Source of the DNA: Deroplatys truncata
Lineage: Eukaryota > Arthropoda > Insecta > Mantodea > Mantidae
Length of the DNA: 64,000 bases
Reading direction: 5' to 3'
NCBI GenBank assembly: GCA_030765065.1
Contig: CM060976.1
Span: 60,558,539-60,622,538 of the forward strand
A program made the translations under genes and the position numbers. Of this stretch, positions 23,001 to 33,850 are shown piece after piece (within the stretch, counting starts at the first letter, position 1; each line of letters begins with the position of its first letter). A model generated the notes under the pieces. That model had not been told where the DNA came from. It worked only from the letters and a program-made list of their open reading frames with translations, and made no database searches.

Positions 23001-23352
23001 GATCTTATCTAGTGACAGTCTCTCGACATGCTGTCTGCCTTAATTTCTATAATTTTTATTTGTTGTTTCTTCCAAAGAAATTATCTGTAACTCTTCTCAA
23101 TTTGTTTTTCGTTTCAGATTTTATCTAAAAGAGCATATCCTTTTACTGATCTTGGGAATCACATCTTTCAGCCTGTGTCTTCTTTTTGTCAGCTATAGTT
23201 AATGTCAACGTTTCAGATCCAAATAAGACGGCAGGTATTTGACCAAATAATTATAAGTATAATTGAATACTGAAGAAGGGTTATTGTTGTAGTTGTTACA
23301 CCACGTATGGGAGCCAAACTTGAGATAGTTGCAGTCCCACGTTCGGTACAAA

Positions 23353-23405
23353 GTTTCCGGTGGCCTTCGCCCCAAGTTTCACTTTCCGGGGGCCTTCGCC
23401 CCAAC
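23353..23405. repeat. Two-unit tandem duplication (~27 bp)
   Basis: The block TTCCGGTGGCCTTCGCCCCA is followed directly by a second unit, TTCCGGGGGCCTTCGCCCCA, within otherwise AT-rich DNA. The 23,001-23,897 stretch around it has no other recognised feature except three CCAAT-type boxes at 23,773-23,840. Confidence 0.75.
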
Positions 23406-23897
23406 GTTTAGGAATCAATTTGGTATTTTAATGCTTCTTTAAATATTTGTAGAAACATGTATCTCTTAGCAGGGGATGATGCGGCAAAAGAATGTAGGTT
23501 TACACAAAATATAATTTTTACTTCACTCCTTTTGTTAATCCTTCACACGATTAATTAACACTTCACTGATATAGAGAGTTGTGAGATTATGTATTAATTA
23601 CTTGCATTTTTAACACATAAACTTTATAATATTCTCTTCGTAATGAATTTTCGTCTCACACAGAATACGTATTTAACTGCTCGGGAACGCGTCTAGCGTC
23701 CGGTTGGGAACGCTATCTATTATCGACTGGCGTTTACCGTTTAAATTTGTAAACTTCTCTATTTCAAGTCTTTGATTGGCTATTTTTACTCCAATAGAAT
23801 ACTTTTATTTAACTTTCAGCTTTTCTAATTGTTGATTGGCTATTCATAAACTGTTTTAAATATTACATTATTGTTCCAAGAATTACTAGTAGCATTT

Positions 23898-24084
23898 TTA
23901 AATTACTTAATACATTCATATAACATTATTATACATGTACACAATAATATAAACATAATACATTGACTGTAACATACATTTTATATATTATATTATACAC
24001 ATATTACTTTAAGGCGGGCTGTTATTTTTTTATATTATATAATCAGACTGATATCATTTAAGTGTTAAAAATACTGTCTCAATA
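23898..24084. repeat. Direct repeat, copy 2 (~187 bp)
   Basis: This is the partner of 22,671-22,857 in the same orientation, about 1.23 kb downstream start to start. It ends at CTCAATA, the same base position as copy 1, and the flanking sequences differ beyond that point. Confidence 0.75.
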
Positions 24085-24380
24085 CGAAATGCAAAGAGCA
24101 GTGTATACATTTCAGAAGCTATGTGAGAATTATAATTTTAAAATTGCGACAAATGATACAAAAAATCATCTTCCAAGGCAAATATACTGCTAGAACAAAA
24201 ACTGTGGTAAATGATACTGTATTCGGGCAATTCACGAGTTTTGAATATTTAGGAAAACATATCAGCATATATTCAAGAGAATCTAGGGAATAGGAGATGG
24301 CCCAAACTGTTTTGGTAAAAGCTATGCAGATAAGAATAACGAATCCCATAAAATCTTATTTCAAAATGCAGCAATTGCAG
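24085..24380 (+). mobile_element. LINE reverse transcriptase thumb fragment (RTE-like)
   Basis: Two plus-strand frames together resemble the RT thumb of an RTE-like LINE. QRAVYTFQKLCENYNFKI comes first, then FQGKYTARTKTVVNDTVF and FEYLGKHISIYSRESRE, which is the 'F.YLG..IS' landmark. Only about 95 residues are covered and there are frame changes and a stop. It is distinct in sequence from the RTE-like copy at 7.3-9.0 kb. Confidence 0.6.
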
Positions 24381-24388
24381 TGATTATA

Positions 24389-26255
24389 CAGGGTGAACCA
24401 TTCAATTTGAGACTCTACAGTATCTCCAAAACTAAGCATTGTAGAAAGAAATGTTTTGAATAAAAGTTGCTTGATAAGTAAATGTCATTGTTTGTGTTTT
24501 ATTTGGAGGACGTCGTGATGGCCATTTTAGGGTCAATTAATTTTTTTTTAAATGGGAACCTACCTTTTTTATGTTGCTTTCTCACTCCTCATAACAAACT
24601 AAACAACATTTGTGTAAAACACTTTGCAATTTTTCTTACACGAATGTAAATAACAACGAAAATTTTGAATGGCTGTGTACGAAGAGCACAATGAATGGTT
24701 GGACCATCCATGGATGGTTATTTGAGGGTCAAGTTACGTTTTGTAATTGGAAACCAACATTTATTATTTTGTTTCCTTATTCTTCATCACAAAATATACA
24801 GGTCTGTATAAACATTTTCTACATGTACATGGTCCTTTCACTGGTGTAGACAATTAAACATTGATGAAAGGAGGTACATAGATTATCACCACCTATCTTA
24901 GGGTAATAAATGTACAAAGTGATGCCCTTCTACCTCAATGCATTTTCCAACTCTGTGAATGAACGATTGATGTGTCCGTAAAAACATGTCTCTTTCAATA
25001 CTGGCACAAGCATTACGTATGCGCGCGTTCATATTGTCCGGAGTCGTTGGTGTTTCACAGTACATTTTTCTTTAAGCTAGCCCCATAAGAAAAAGCCTGG
25101 TGATGTAAGATCAGGAGATCGAGATGGCCAATTAATGGGATCTGCGCGTCCTATCCAATGATCATGGTAATTGTTATTTTAAAGATCCCTAGCAGTACGT
25201 GCATAGTGCGCAGGGCATCCATCGTGCTGGTACCACATTTGCAACCTGGTTTATAATGGCACATCTAACATTAACGGCAACTCCTCCGTTAAAAAGTTTC
25301 TGTACTTTGCCCCTGTTAAGGTGCCATCAATGAAGTACGTCCATTTACCTTGTCACCCAAAATCCCACACCATACATTAACAGACCAGGGTCTCTGATGT
25401 TCCACTTCTCGTAACCAATGTGAATTTTCCACAGCCCAATAATGCATATTGTGTCGATTTACTTCACACCATGATTTGTGAAAGTACACTCGTCACTAAA
25501 TAACACGAACTGAAACAAGTTGTTATTAATCTTCAGTCTGTCTTGTGTCCACCTACAGAACATTAAACCATTCAGAAAATCGTCACCACGTAGTTGTTGA
25601 TGTAACGACACACGGCAGGGATGGAATTTATGCTGTTTCAATATTCTGAGGACACTTCTTTTGGATATTCCCGTTTTGATTGCTAATTCGCGAGAACAGA
25701 CATGGGAGTTGTAATTCACTGCAGCTAGCATCGCAACTTCCCTATCTTCGTCCGTAGCTGTTCTTCCGCCCTCCTTTTCTTTGGCTGGACACTGCCTTCT
25801 TCGCAGAATAGCTTTATCACACAATAAAATGAAGCTCTTGATGAAGTTCTTCTATCAGGAAACCTCTCCGACTTGGAGAGACAGTCTACCCTACATGTAC
25901 AGTCTACAGTACGACTTGGATGGAACTGGTGGTTGTTACTCGGTGATCGCAATTGTAGGTACGTACCACCAGAGGATCCACCTGGACTCGAAGGCGGCTA
26001 CAAGTACACTAATGACAGATACAAGGAAACCGTCCTATCGTGGAAAGTAATCAAAATAACCGACACAATGTCTCGTTGCCTTCTCGCCTATTGTTATTAT
26101 GCTGTACTGTGTTGAATGGGTCCAACCATTCATAGCGCTCTTCGTGCACAGCCATTCAGAATTTTCGTTGTTATTTACGTTGGTAAGAACAATTGCAAGA
26201 TGCTTTATACAAAAGTTGTTTATTTCTTATGAGGAATGAGAAAACTACATACAAA
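24389..26255 (-). mobile_element. Mariner-like DNA transposon, decayed
   Basis: The left end starts CAGGGTGAACCATTCAA after TA at 24,387-24,388. Long subterminal inverted repeats pair about 24,560-24,710 with 26,125-26,260; shared blocks are TTCTCA.TCCTCATAA, GTAAATAACAACGAAAATT and TGAATGGTTGGACC. The right extremity is missing, cut where hAT-related sequence starts. A transposase lies on the minus strand between the repeats. Confidence 0.75.
24898..25990 (-). pseudogene. Mariner-like transposase, decayed
   Basis: On the minus strand the protein shows the DUF4817-like part (ERFPDRRTSSRASF.CVIK, FCEEGSVQPKKRR). Then comes a 122-codon open stretch (25,459-25,824) with EDREVAMLAAVNYN, SRELAIKTGISKRSVLRILK and FVLFSDECTF, the first catalytic Asp. 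Further down are HDHWIGRADPINWPSRSPDL, where the third Asp position reads SPGFFLWG (Gly in place of Asp), and the C-terminus FIHRVGKCIEVEGHHF with a stop at 24,898-24,900. Stops and frameshifts are scattered, and the lost third aspartate would inactivate it anyway. The family is the mariner group with WPxRSPDLT motifs, common in insects. Confidence 0.8.
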
Positions 26256-26947
26256 ATGTTGCGAAAAGAGGCATTTTTCTCGCACCTTTTTCCCTTTTAT
26301 GGTACCTTTACCCCTTTTGGCACCTTTATCCCATTTTCCCCCAACCATGCCCATAATCCCCTTTTCTCCCTTTTTTTTCTTTTAAGTTAAATTCCAATTT
26401 ATTCTTTAACTTTCAATTAACGACTCCTTAGCTTGCTGTGTGCGTTCAAATAGTAAGCCTACCTCTTTCAGTAAATGCCGCGCGGAAATTGAAAGCACAC
26501 CCGCAACAATGGAAAATAATTGTGTTCGACGAAAACCACTTTCTCTCGCTTTACCGCTATAAAGTAGCCGTAATAATGCAATTGACAATGAGTGATTCTA
26601 TCCCACCAGAATCAGTAGGCTGCTGTTCATGAATGTGAGTTTGTTACTGTGAAAGACGTCATCTGTTTGCATGGAGGCGAAGGCTGGGCACGCAGAGACG
26701 GCAGTAACCTCACTCGCGCAGTTCCGGGAATTATTAATACTAGGTTCTGCTCGAAACTAATACAAATTGCTGAGACTGAAGTTCCAGCATGAATGAGAAC
26801 ATTCTGGTAATTGTCGCGGTGTTATAGGAGAATGTGGACAGCGAATGGGCGCAAGAGTGAGTTGTGTGACAGTCACATTGTGTTAGCAAGTGAACTATGT
26901 TACATTACCAAACGAGTGTACTAGTTTAACAAGTACTAGAGTTTACC

Positions 26948-28396
26948 ATGCCAAAGGTGTCCAGTGCTCGATTTATTGTTCTGGCTGAGGAATTCAAACA
27001 AGATTTCATAGAAAGTGATGGAACCGTTACGTGATGTACTATTTGTGATTCAGGAATTTTGTTAGATGAAAAACACCAGCAAGATCGCATCAAACAATAC
27101 ATTTCCAGCTCTACGCATCAAATGAACAAGACTCTTCAAGCAAACAAATCATGGCAACCTCTATTACGAAATGCGTTTCAACAGAGTTCTTCAAAAAGCG
27201 AAAATTTGAAGGAATTAAACATTGATTTGTGTGCAGCTCTTACACAAGCAGGAATTCCACTGAATAAGGTGAACCATCCAGCCTTCAAGGGATTTCTTGA
27301 AAAAATACACAAAGATGTCAATGCCCGATGAGAGTACTTTAAGAAAAAACTACATGGAGCCTGTTTACTAAGAAATCATAGAAAGAATCAAGGACAAGGT
27401 GTCTGATTGCGATGTGGGAATAATTGTGGATGAAACCATACACTCAATGGAACGATATGTTTTGAAGATTTTAGTTTTTCCCTTAGCAGAGGAGAAAGTT
27501 AAGCCCATGTTGTTAAAAATGTAAGAGCTGCAGAAGGTCAATGCCAGTACAGTAATGCAATCCATTATGGACTTCTGCCAAAAACTCTGGCCTACTGGTA
27601 TCGAGTTAGAAAAACTTCTTCTTGTGGTTACGGACCAGGCTCCATACATGGTTTCAGCTGTTAACCAATTGAAACCTTTATTTCCTAACTTGAAGCATAC
27701 GACATGCTTGGCTCCTGCCCTTCACAGGGTTTGTGAATCCATAAGGAACAATATGACATCGCAAATCAATTCATCTCTGCCCTGAAGAAGATTCTACTGA
27801 AAGCTCCGAGCCGTGTTGTTTACTACAGGGAAATCACTGGCCTGCCCCTTCCAAATTTCCCAGTCATTACTCCTGGGGATCTTGGATTGAGTGTGCTGCT
27901 ATGTTGTGTGAGAATTTTGACAAAAGTAAAGAGTTTGTGCTTTCTTTGGATCCATCCGACGCAGGTGCAATTTCCAAGTCATAGCAACTTCTGTTACCAG
28001 AGAAAATACATAATTTGTAGACAGAACTATATTGTGTCCATCGTTACAAGTACCTGCCTGCAGCTATTAAACGATTGGAAGAACAAGGTCTGGCAAAGGA
28101 AAAACAATGGGACTTTTTACTTCCGTGAGGGAGCAGTTAGATGGCTTTGCCAAAGACAAACTTGTATCTAGTCTTCAGAAGAATCCAGAAATTGAGGAAT
28201 TCGCCACATCTGTAGAGTTGCCATTCCGAGTGAATACAAGGTTTGCCCCACTGGTTTCTGTGGATGTTGAAAGAAGCTTTAGCATTTACAAAGACATTCT
28301 ATCTCCTAAAAGAAACAACTTACTTTTAAAAATGTGGAGATGCTTAATGTCTTAAAGTACAACAGCTTCATGTTTTTTCCTTCTTTTGATGAGTGA
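26948..28396 (+). pseudogene. CGBP1-like hAT transposase, decayed
   Basis: The start ATG at 26,948 opens MPKVSSARFIVLAEEFKQD, followed by a BED-finger-like remnant (VTYCTICDSGILL, with one stop), then KHQQDRIKQYISSSTHQ and the helical FNIDLCAALTQAGIPLNKVN-type segment (residues NIDLCAALTQAGIPLNK). Middle parts occur as separate frames (TGIELEKLLLVVTDQAPYM, LFPNLKHTTCLAPALHRVCE). The end has FAPLVSVDVERSFSIYKDIL and a tail NVLKYNSFMFFPSFDE, the hAT dimerisation region. Order and motifs resemble CGG-repeat-binding-protein-1-like proteins derived from hAT transposases. Many stops and frame changes make it non-functional. Confidence 0.7.
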
Positions 28397-28464
28397 TAAT
28401 TTGATGTACTTGTTTGTAGTTCAATAAATTAGAATAGAGGAAAGAGAAATCATTGAATTAGTTA

Positions 28465-29174
28465 GGGGATGCACAACTAAAATTAACCCAAAATCTCAAA
28501 AAATCAACAAAAAAAAAGTTATATTCACAAAAAATTCTATATTGCTTTTAGTTTTAGAATCCACTTTTATTTTTGCCCTAGTGAACGCATCAGGATCGTT
28601 ACGAGACTTTTTAAATACCCTTGCGCATTTGGTTGCTAGCTATTACATTTTTAAAACTTGATTTTAAGGCGTTCTTATTTTCAAATTTCTGCATATTCAA
28701 AATGTTCCACACGATGTAGTTTTCATCCATACATATTGATATTTTTATGCTTATTTCAAAAACCCAAATAAATAAAACTGTCATATAATTTTTCTGTGTA
28801 ATGAATAGTTTTTGCGCCACTAATTTTTAAGATAACAATGTATACAAAAAAACGTGAAAAATGCAAATACAAAACGGCAAAACTTTTTTTCTCTTAAACT
28901 AAGAATGGTAGAAAAACATATGTTGCTGATTTGTAGTTTCTTGACATAGAAGCAACATAAAATTTCTTTTTTCTTTTTTGAAAAATGCATCATGTATTGC
29001 ATTTTGCATATACCCTTAATTTTATATTTTGAAAATTAATAACTTGAAAACTAATTAAGATTTTGGATTGAAATTTACAAAACAATTTTACCTACAGAAG
29101 ATTGAAATGTGGTTAAAATTTCAGCGGAACTGAATGGATAGTTTAGAAAACAGCAACTTCAGTTGTGCATTCCC
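28465..29174. mobile_element. PIF/Harbinger-like MITE (710 bp)
   Basis: The ends are inverted: GGGGATGCACAACT at 28,465-28,478 and AGTTGTGCATTCCC at 29,161-29,174. The insertion is bordered by the 3-bp direct repeat TTA (28,462-28,464 and 29,175-29,177), the size and sequence typical of PIF/Harbinger integration. The interior is AT-rich and non-coding. It lies within hAT-related sequence and is therefore younger than it. Confidence 0.7.
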
Positions 29175-29284
29175 TTAAATAAATCAGCACCTTATTGTCC
29201 CTTTTTCACCTTATTTGAGCACCTTTTCCCTTCCTTTTTTCATCTGAAATTTGCACCTAAAAATCCTAACAATCCCTACTCATC

Positions 29285-29920
29285 ACGACTGGTAAACAAG
29301 TGAAAGAAAATAAACAGAGCTTAACAGACTTTTTAAATCTATTGTTGATAATTCAGAGGAATTGGATTCAGATAGTGTTCTAAAAACTGTGATACGAGGT
29401 TTTTAAAACCATTTATATGTTGCTTCATGCTGCAGGTGTTTTATCGTTGTTTTCTTATACAGATATTCTGTATGACATATTGCAAACTATTTCTGTATGG
29501 ATATCATTTTCTGCTGTGAAAAAGTTGGTGTTAAGAAGGTTTTCAGAGATACGCTAGTAAACGGATTTGATAGAATTTAGAATGAAAACTACTACAGGAA
29601 AGTACTGATGAAATGCCAAGAAACGAGTTTTTAAGGCACCCTTTAATGAAATTATGCACACCCTAAATATTCAGCTTGAATACAGATTTGGCGATTATAA
29701 AAAAACTAGACTTTACAACTCTTATAGATTCACACAGATTTCTCCAAATGAAAACCACGTTTCCTGAGTCAGCTTTCACATCTTTGCTAACTTTACAACA
29801 AACATTTCGATTCTGTGAGTTTATGGAATGAGCTAAATGTACTGTACTTATCTTCGGACCAAGAAATATGCAATAAACCACTGCATATTTTAGTGAAATA
29901 CATGTATAAATACACTAATA
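29285..29920 (+). pseudogene. ZMYM1-like hAT transposase fragment
   Basis: Several plus-strand frames give pieces of the C-terminal half of a ZMYM1-like hAT transposase: IQLEYRFGDYKK, LIDSHRFLQMKTTFPESAF and LWNELNVLYLSSDQE followed by CNKPLHILVKYMYKYT. The 'F.D...L.NEL.VLY.s.' pattern lies just upstream of the dimerisation motif in this family. The dimerisation motif is not visible, and frame changes separate the pieces. It is a different hAT lineage from the CGBP1-like one to its left and is related to the copy at 56.1-58.6 kb. Confidence 0.6.
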
Positions 29921-30029
29921 ATGCTGGTAGTGGCGGCGCGGCGGCTTCAAAATTTAGAGATTACCCATGACCCAAACCCAACCTACGCCACTGTCAGCTA
30001 TAAATATGAAAATAATTAATAATAAACTA

Positions 30030-30600
30030 CCCATGTTTCAGCAAAAGTCTAAAAACTAAAGCTAGAAAAGAAATGAAGCAGCAAAAGAAGCCACAAGACA
30101 CCCCTTATCAGACGAAACTATCACCACCCCTCACCAGAATGTTACCAGAAACATAAGAGTTAAACTATTGGAATATTAGTATCGTAAATGGATATCACAG
30201 AACCCAACATTGAAAATGTTTGAAATAATACAAACACAAAAATCCAGCTCGATATCCCATCACATGTGTTATGAGGTTAGAACAAAATTCTAATTTCTCA
30301 TCTGAGGACAGGCAGCAGACTCACACACTCATAACTACTCGCTAAGAGTGAACCTCCACAGTGTAACATGAAACAGGCCATAGAACACATAACAACTGAA
30401 TGTCCACTATATTCCAAATACAGAGAGCTACACAACCTTCCATCATAATTAAACAGAACTGTGTGGGAACCCAGCAACACAAGAAACCTCATACACTTCA
30501 TGAAAGTCACTGATCTTATCAAGCACATCTAAGGAAGAAAGAGCAAATAGAGTAAATTCTATTAGTCAGGAAGAATGACACCACTAGGAATTAATTCATT
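30030..30600 (+). mobile_element. 3' fragment of a LINE with C-terminal Cys/His motif
   Basis: The plus strand reads, with stops and frame changes, NVTRNIRVKLLEY.YRKW (about 30,135-30,190), then SRLTHS.LLAKSEPPQCN and KQAIEHITTECPLYSKYREL (about 30,310-30,430), then RNLIHFMKVTDLIKHI with a stop near 30,530. The C...H...C spacing and the final helix match the C-terminus of I/R1-type LINE ORF2 proteins located after RNase H. RT and RNase H are missing. The ~70 bp after the stop are probably 3' UTR. Confidence 0.65.
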
Positions 30601-30704
30601 GTAAATATTTCATCAACATTTGCATAAGCAATTTCACTTAACAACCAAATTGTAATTCAAAGCATATTGTATTGTTTGTATGTTTCTATGTAGGATGTGT
30701 TATT

Positions 30705-31142
30705 GGAGGGGGACAACTGCAACCAGTTTGATCTATTGTGGCTACACTTCCAGTAGGCAAGGAGAAGGTGAGACAGGCCCACAGAGACTACTCGCAGAGG
30801 TCCGTAATATTTCCAGTTTAAACATCCGCGCACCAGTAGAGACAAACAATCCCGAGAGATGGCGACAAAGCGACCCCAATGGGTGGGACAACGCACCCTG
30901 GCGTTAACGAGGAGAAATCTGTACAATGCACAAGCAACTATGACATTTGCCCGATACCGCCAGCACTGCAGGACCCGAAGACACACCTGAAACATGAAAG
31001 GAAGAGATTAAATGAGAGGAAGTGGGGAAAAGGAAAACTCGTGGTAGAATACACCATCCCGGCATTCACCTAGGCCCAAGGGAAAACCACGAAAAAAATC
31101 CATGATCAGAGTGGGCGGTCACCGGGAATCGAATCGGGACCT
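30705..31142 (-). repeat. tRNA-derived SINE, family A (body type 2)
   Basis: Read on the minus strand from about 31,142: B-box-like ATTCGATTCCCGG then TGACCGCCCACTCTGATCAT, a CATTTGCCCGATACCGCCAG segment (reverse sense), GGACCTCTGCGAGTAG and the end CCACAATAGATCAAACTGG. It matches the copies at 6.3-7.2 and 62.3-62.8 kb along its length. The first part of the tRNA head (A box) is missing at the right edge. Confidence 0.8.
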
Positions 31143-32210
31143 ACTATATATGTTTTCTGTGTATTGAAAACAAGAATCATTGTCATTTATATACTCACAT
31201 ACACAATCCATGTCTGTCGCAATAATACCCGTGTAGTCAAGGAACTTAAATAAAGTATTAAAAACTTGGGTTGTTGTATCGAAATGTGCACAAAAATACC
31301 ACGTTAAACTTAATTATAGTTTATTTCATTCTGGGCTATGCAATGTTAAGGGAAGTAAGATGATATTAACTGAGTTAGGTTATGTGAGGACAGATCAAGC
31401 CGTGCGAGGTCAGACCAAGGGTTTGGTGGTTATGCTAGTTCAGTTACTGTACGGTATGAGATGATATGTCGCCTTGAAGAGCAAAATGAAATCGCTCTAG
31501 AAGATGCTTCGTTTTCAGTCCACGAGATTCAAAAACAGTTCCGGAAAAAGAGGAACTAAATGTGAAGGGGAGACGCTTAGAGATGTTAAATAAGCAAAAT
31601 GAGTTTCGTCATTCTTTCATGTCAACGCCGCAAGCCCGGAGCGCAAATCACTCTCCGTCTGCAGCAGGGAGGCGTACGGGTAAAAACTTGTTAATTTCCT
31701 TCTGCAATATCCTCCAGCTCTTCCTGTCATCTCTCGCCGTGAAGGTGAAGGGTGAACCCAGTTAACGGTGTAGATGATGTCATCTCCGGAATCTGACCAC
31801 CTCTAGACGACCTATCCGTCTTGCAACGTCTCCTAAGCACTTCGTTATTGATTGCCTTTTCCTGCCCTTCTCTGCCCTACCCATTAATATGACCTAGGTC
31901 TTACGTCAACCAGAAACGGAAATTGTAATTTTAAGGTAGATAAACATGTTTTAGACACTATATATAGCCTGGATCACTGAATTGATTGCGACTTAATAAA
32001 TAAAATAATTTAATAAAAACATTATAGAAGAGAAACACATACATTCCTGAATATATTAAAATAACATTCCAATGCAATTCCTATCATTATTACAGATATC
32101 CAGTTTATGTTCCACCTCTACACATGCATTCAACAACAATCGTCTTGATAATTACTATAGACATATTTTCATGTTCTAAACTTGCTTGCTATCGTTATTC
32201 GAACAAATAT
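31143..32210. other. Unassigned sequence
   Basis: No recognised element was found. A GC-richer patch at 31,620-31,880 has short frames without known motifs. Confidence 0.4.
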
Positions 32211-33078
32211 TTTTATTTTCTATACCACGTACATGGTAGGCAGAGAAGGTAAAAGTTCGACACTGAGATTTCACCGGAAATACATATTTTGAGGCCCCCT
32301 GAATCCAAAAAGAAATCATTTGTAGAAAAAAGGTTCGTGTGTGTGACGCGCGCGCGCACGCGGACAGCATAACTCAAAAACGAAAAGTTGGATCAACACC
32401 AAAGTTGGTATTCAGGTTCAGTACCTTTTAAGGATGCGACACGAAAATGTTCAAGAAAATCCCCCCACCCCAAACTACACTTTACATGGAAGATTTTTCG
32501 AAACTTTTGATTTTCTCAACAATGGCTATAACGATTTTGATTAAAATACCACATATACAAATATTTACATAACAAATAAAATGTATATCTTGAATTTTTT
32601 GGGAATAGCCTGCAAAGTCCTCATCATTCGGGAGAAGTTTTGTATAATGTTTTATAACTGGTAAACGTTAAGCGATAGACGAAAACGTACTACAAAAAGT
32701 ACGTCTCTTTAAAACACACGATTTATTTCAAATAACTTTTTTGTGGCATCAGCCATTTCCGAGATATCCATTATTAATGCTTCGAATTGTTCAATACTTG
32801 GTCATTCTCTTAAAGTCCTGTCAACATCCAGTTGTTTCTCGCGATGTCCTGGAAACAGTATGGAATTTTAAAGCCAGGTATAGCGACCTGTTCTTAAGCA
32901 TTTGACTATCGTTATTCCCTTTGTATGCATAATGAAATGTGTAATGTAGCTATTTCTGTAAAGGTTTATTTGGATTAAAATGAAGTAGATAGGAAACAAA
33001 CTTTCGTAACAATAATTTGTATACCCACTAGTAAGCTATAGAGGGTAGAGAAAGTCATGTGAATGTAGCACAGCAGAT
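32211..33078 (+). repeat. R1 repeat copy, near full length
   Basis: The copy runs from a diverged 5' hairpin (ATTTTCTATACCACG) through GGCCCCCTGAATCCAAAAA, a GT/CG run (GTGTGTGACGCGCGCGCGC, 32,338-32,356), CATAACTCAAAAACGAAAAG, CCCCACCCCAAACTACAC, CATCAGCCATTTCCGAGAT and TTGTTTCTCGCGATGTC, to the 3' end GTAGAGAAAGTCATGTGAA (33,045-33,063). The microsatellite site here has turned into alternating C/G, unlike other copies. Confidence 0.85.
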
Positions 33079-33221
33079 TTTTACATTTTGCAATGTATGG
33101 TATTCAATCACACGTCAAAAAATCTACTTCATCATAATTTGGTAAAAACGTCATGTTTTATAAAAAATCTTCACTTTTCTATGACTTTTTGCCTTTAAAA
33201 TAATTTGTGTTAGCCGCTGTT

Positions 33222-33440
33222 GTTGCATTGCGCCGATGGTCAAAATCCGTTAGGATCCGCCTAATGAGGGTCGTTAGGAAGGACCTGTCAATCACCGCGG
33301 TTTAAGGAAAAACTGGTTACTAAAATGGGACCACAGGTTCAAGGAAGAGGACAGTTAATTTGCAGGAAAAGATTTTCGCTAACATTTTAAATTTATGTCT
33401 AGCTAGGTATTGGTATTGCGCCGACGATCAAGACGTTCTC
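33222..33440 (-). repeat. Unnamed repeat, copy 1 (shared with 36.7 kb)
   Basis: The reverse of 33,225-33,330 matches 36,755-36,870: TTTTTCCTTAAACC, TGATTGACAG, then TGACCATCGGCGCAATAC-like. The motif ATTGCGCCGAYGRTC occurs twice here in the same orientation (about 33,228 and 33,417). No coding content. Confidence 0.55.
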
Positions 33441-33850
33441 AGACTTCATCTTGCTTTTTATACTGTGTTTACTAATGAATATCTATTCCATGTGCAGCAA
33501 ACGGAACCGCGAGTTGCGGTTTATTGAAATTTTCCAAATATCGCAAAGTGCAGCTTACACTGGCCGCTCAGAAATGGCGGTGTATACGTAAAAACTGAAA
33601 CGTGCATTTTTTCTCTGAGGTATATAATGACGTGAATTACAGACTTTTTGAGGAACATAACAACGATTCAGCAAAAAAAATGCTAGGGAATATATTTTTA
33701 ACAGCTTACATATGTTTGACACTTGAATTAAACTTTCAGCAAAACTTAGGAATTCTTACAAAGTTAACATTCCCGTTTTTACTTCCTCTAGATGATAGGT
33801 AAGAAAGTATTGTATTCCAACCAAACATTGCATTGCCCTTGCATATTATA
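33441..33850. other. Unassigned sequence left of the mariner
   Basis: Nothing was recognised in this ~410 bp. The short frame at 33,602-33,802 has no known motif. Confidence 0.4.

Larger units (their letters stand above)
26256..29280 (+). mobile_element. hAT-like element carrying a CGBP1-like transposase
   Basis: A hAT-like transposase pseudogene (26,948-28,396) sits between pyrimidine-rich flanks that repeat the motif CACCTTT.TCCC several times on both sides (26,285-26,370 and 29,190-29,245), probably subterminal repeats of the element. Clear terminal inverted repeats and an 8-bp duplication were not found, so the outer limits are estimates. A 710-bp Harbinger-like MITE has landed in its 3' part. 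Confidence 0.6.

Noticed and set aside
22671-24084. Short LTR-type element suggested by the direct repeats
   Set aside because: No TG/CA ends, primer-site-like or polypurine stretch, duplication or coding sequence was seen; kept only as direct repeats.
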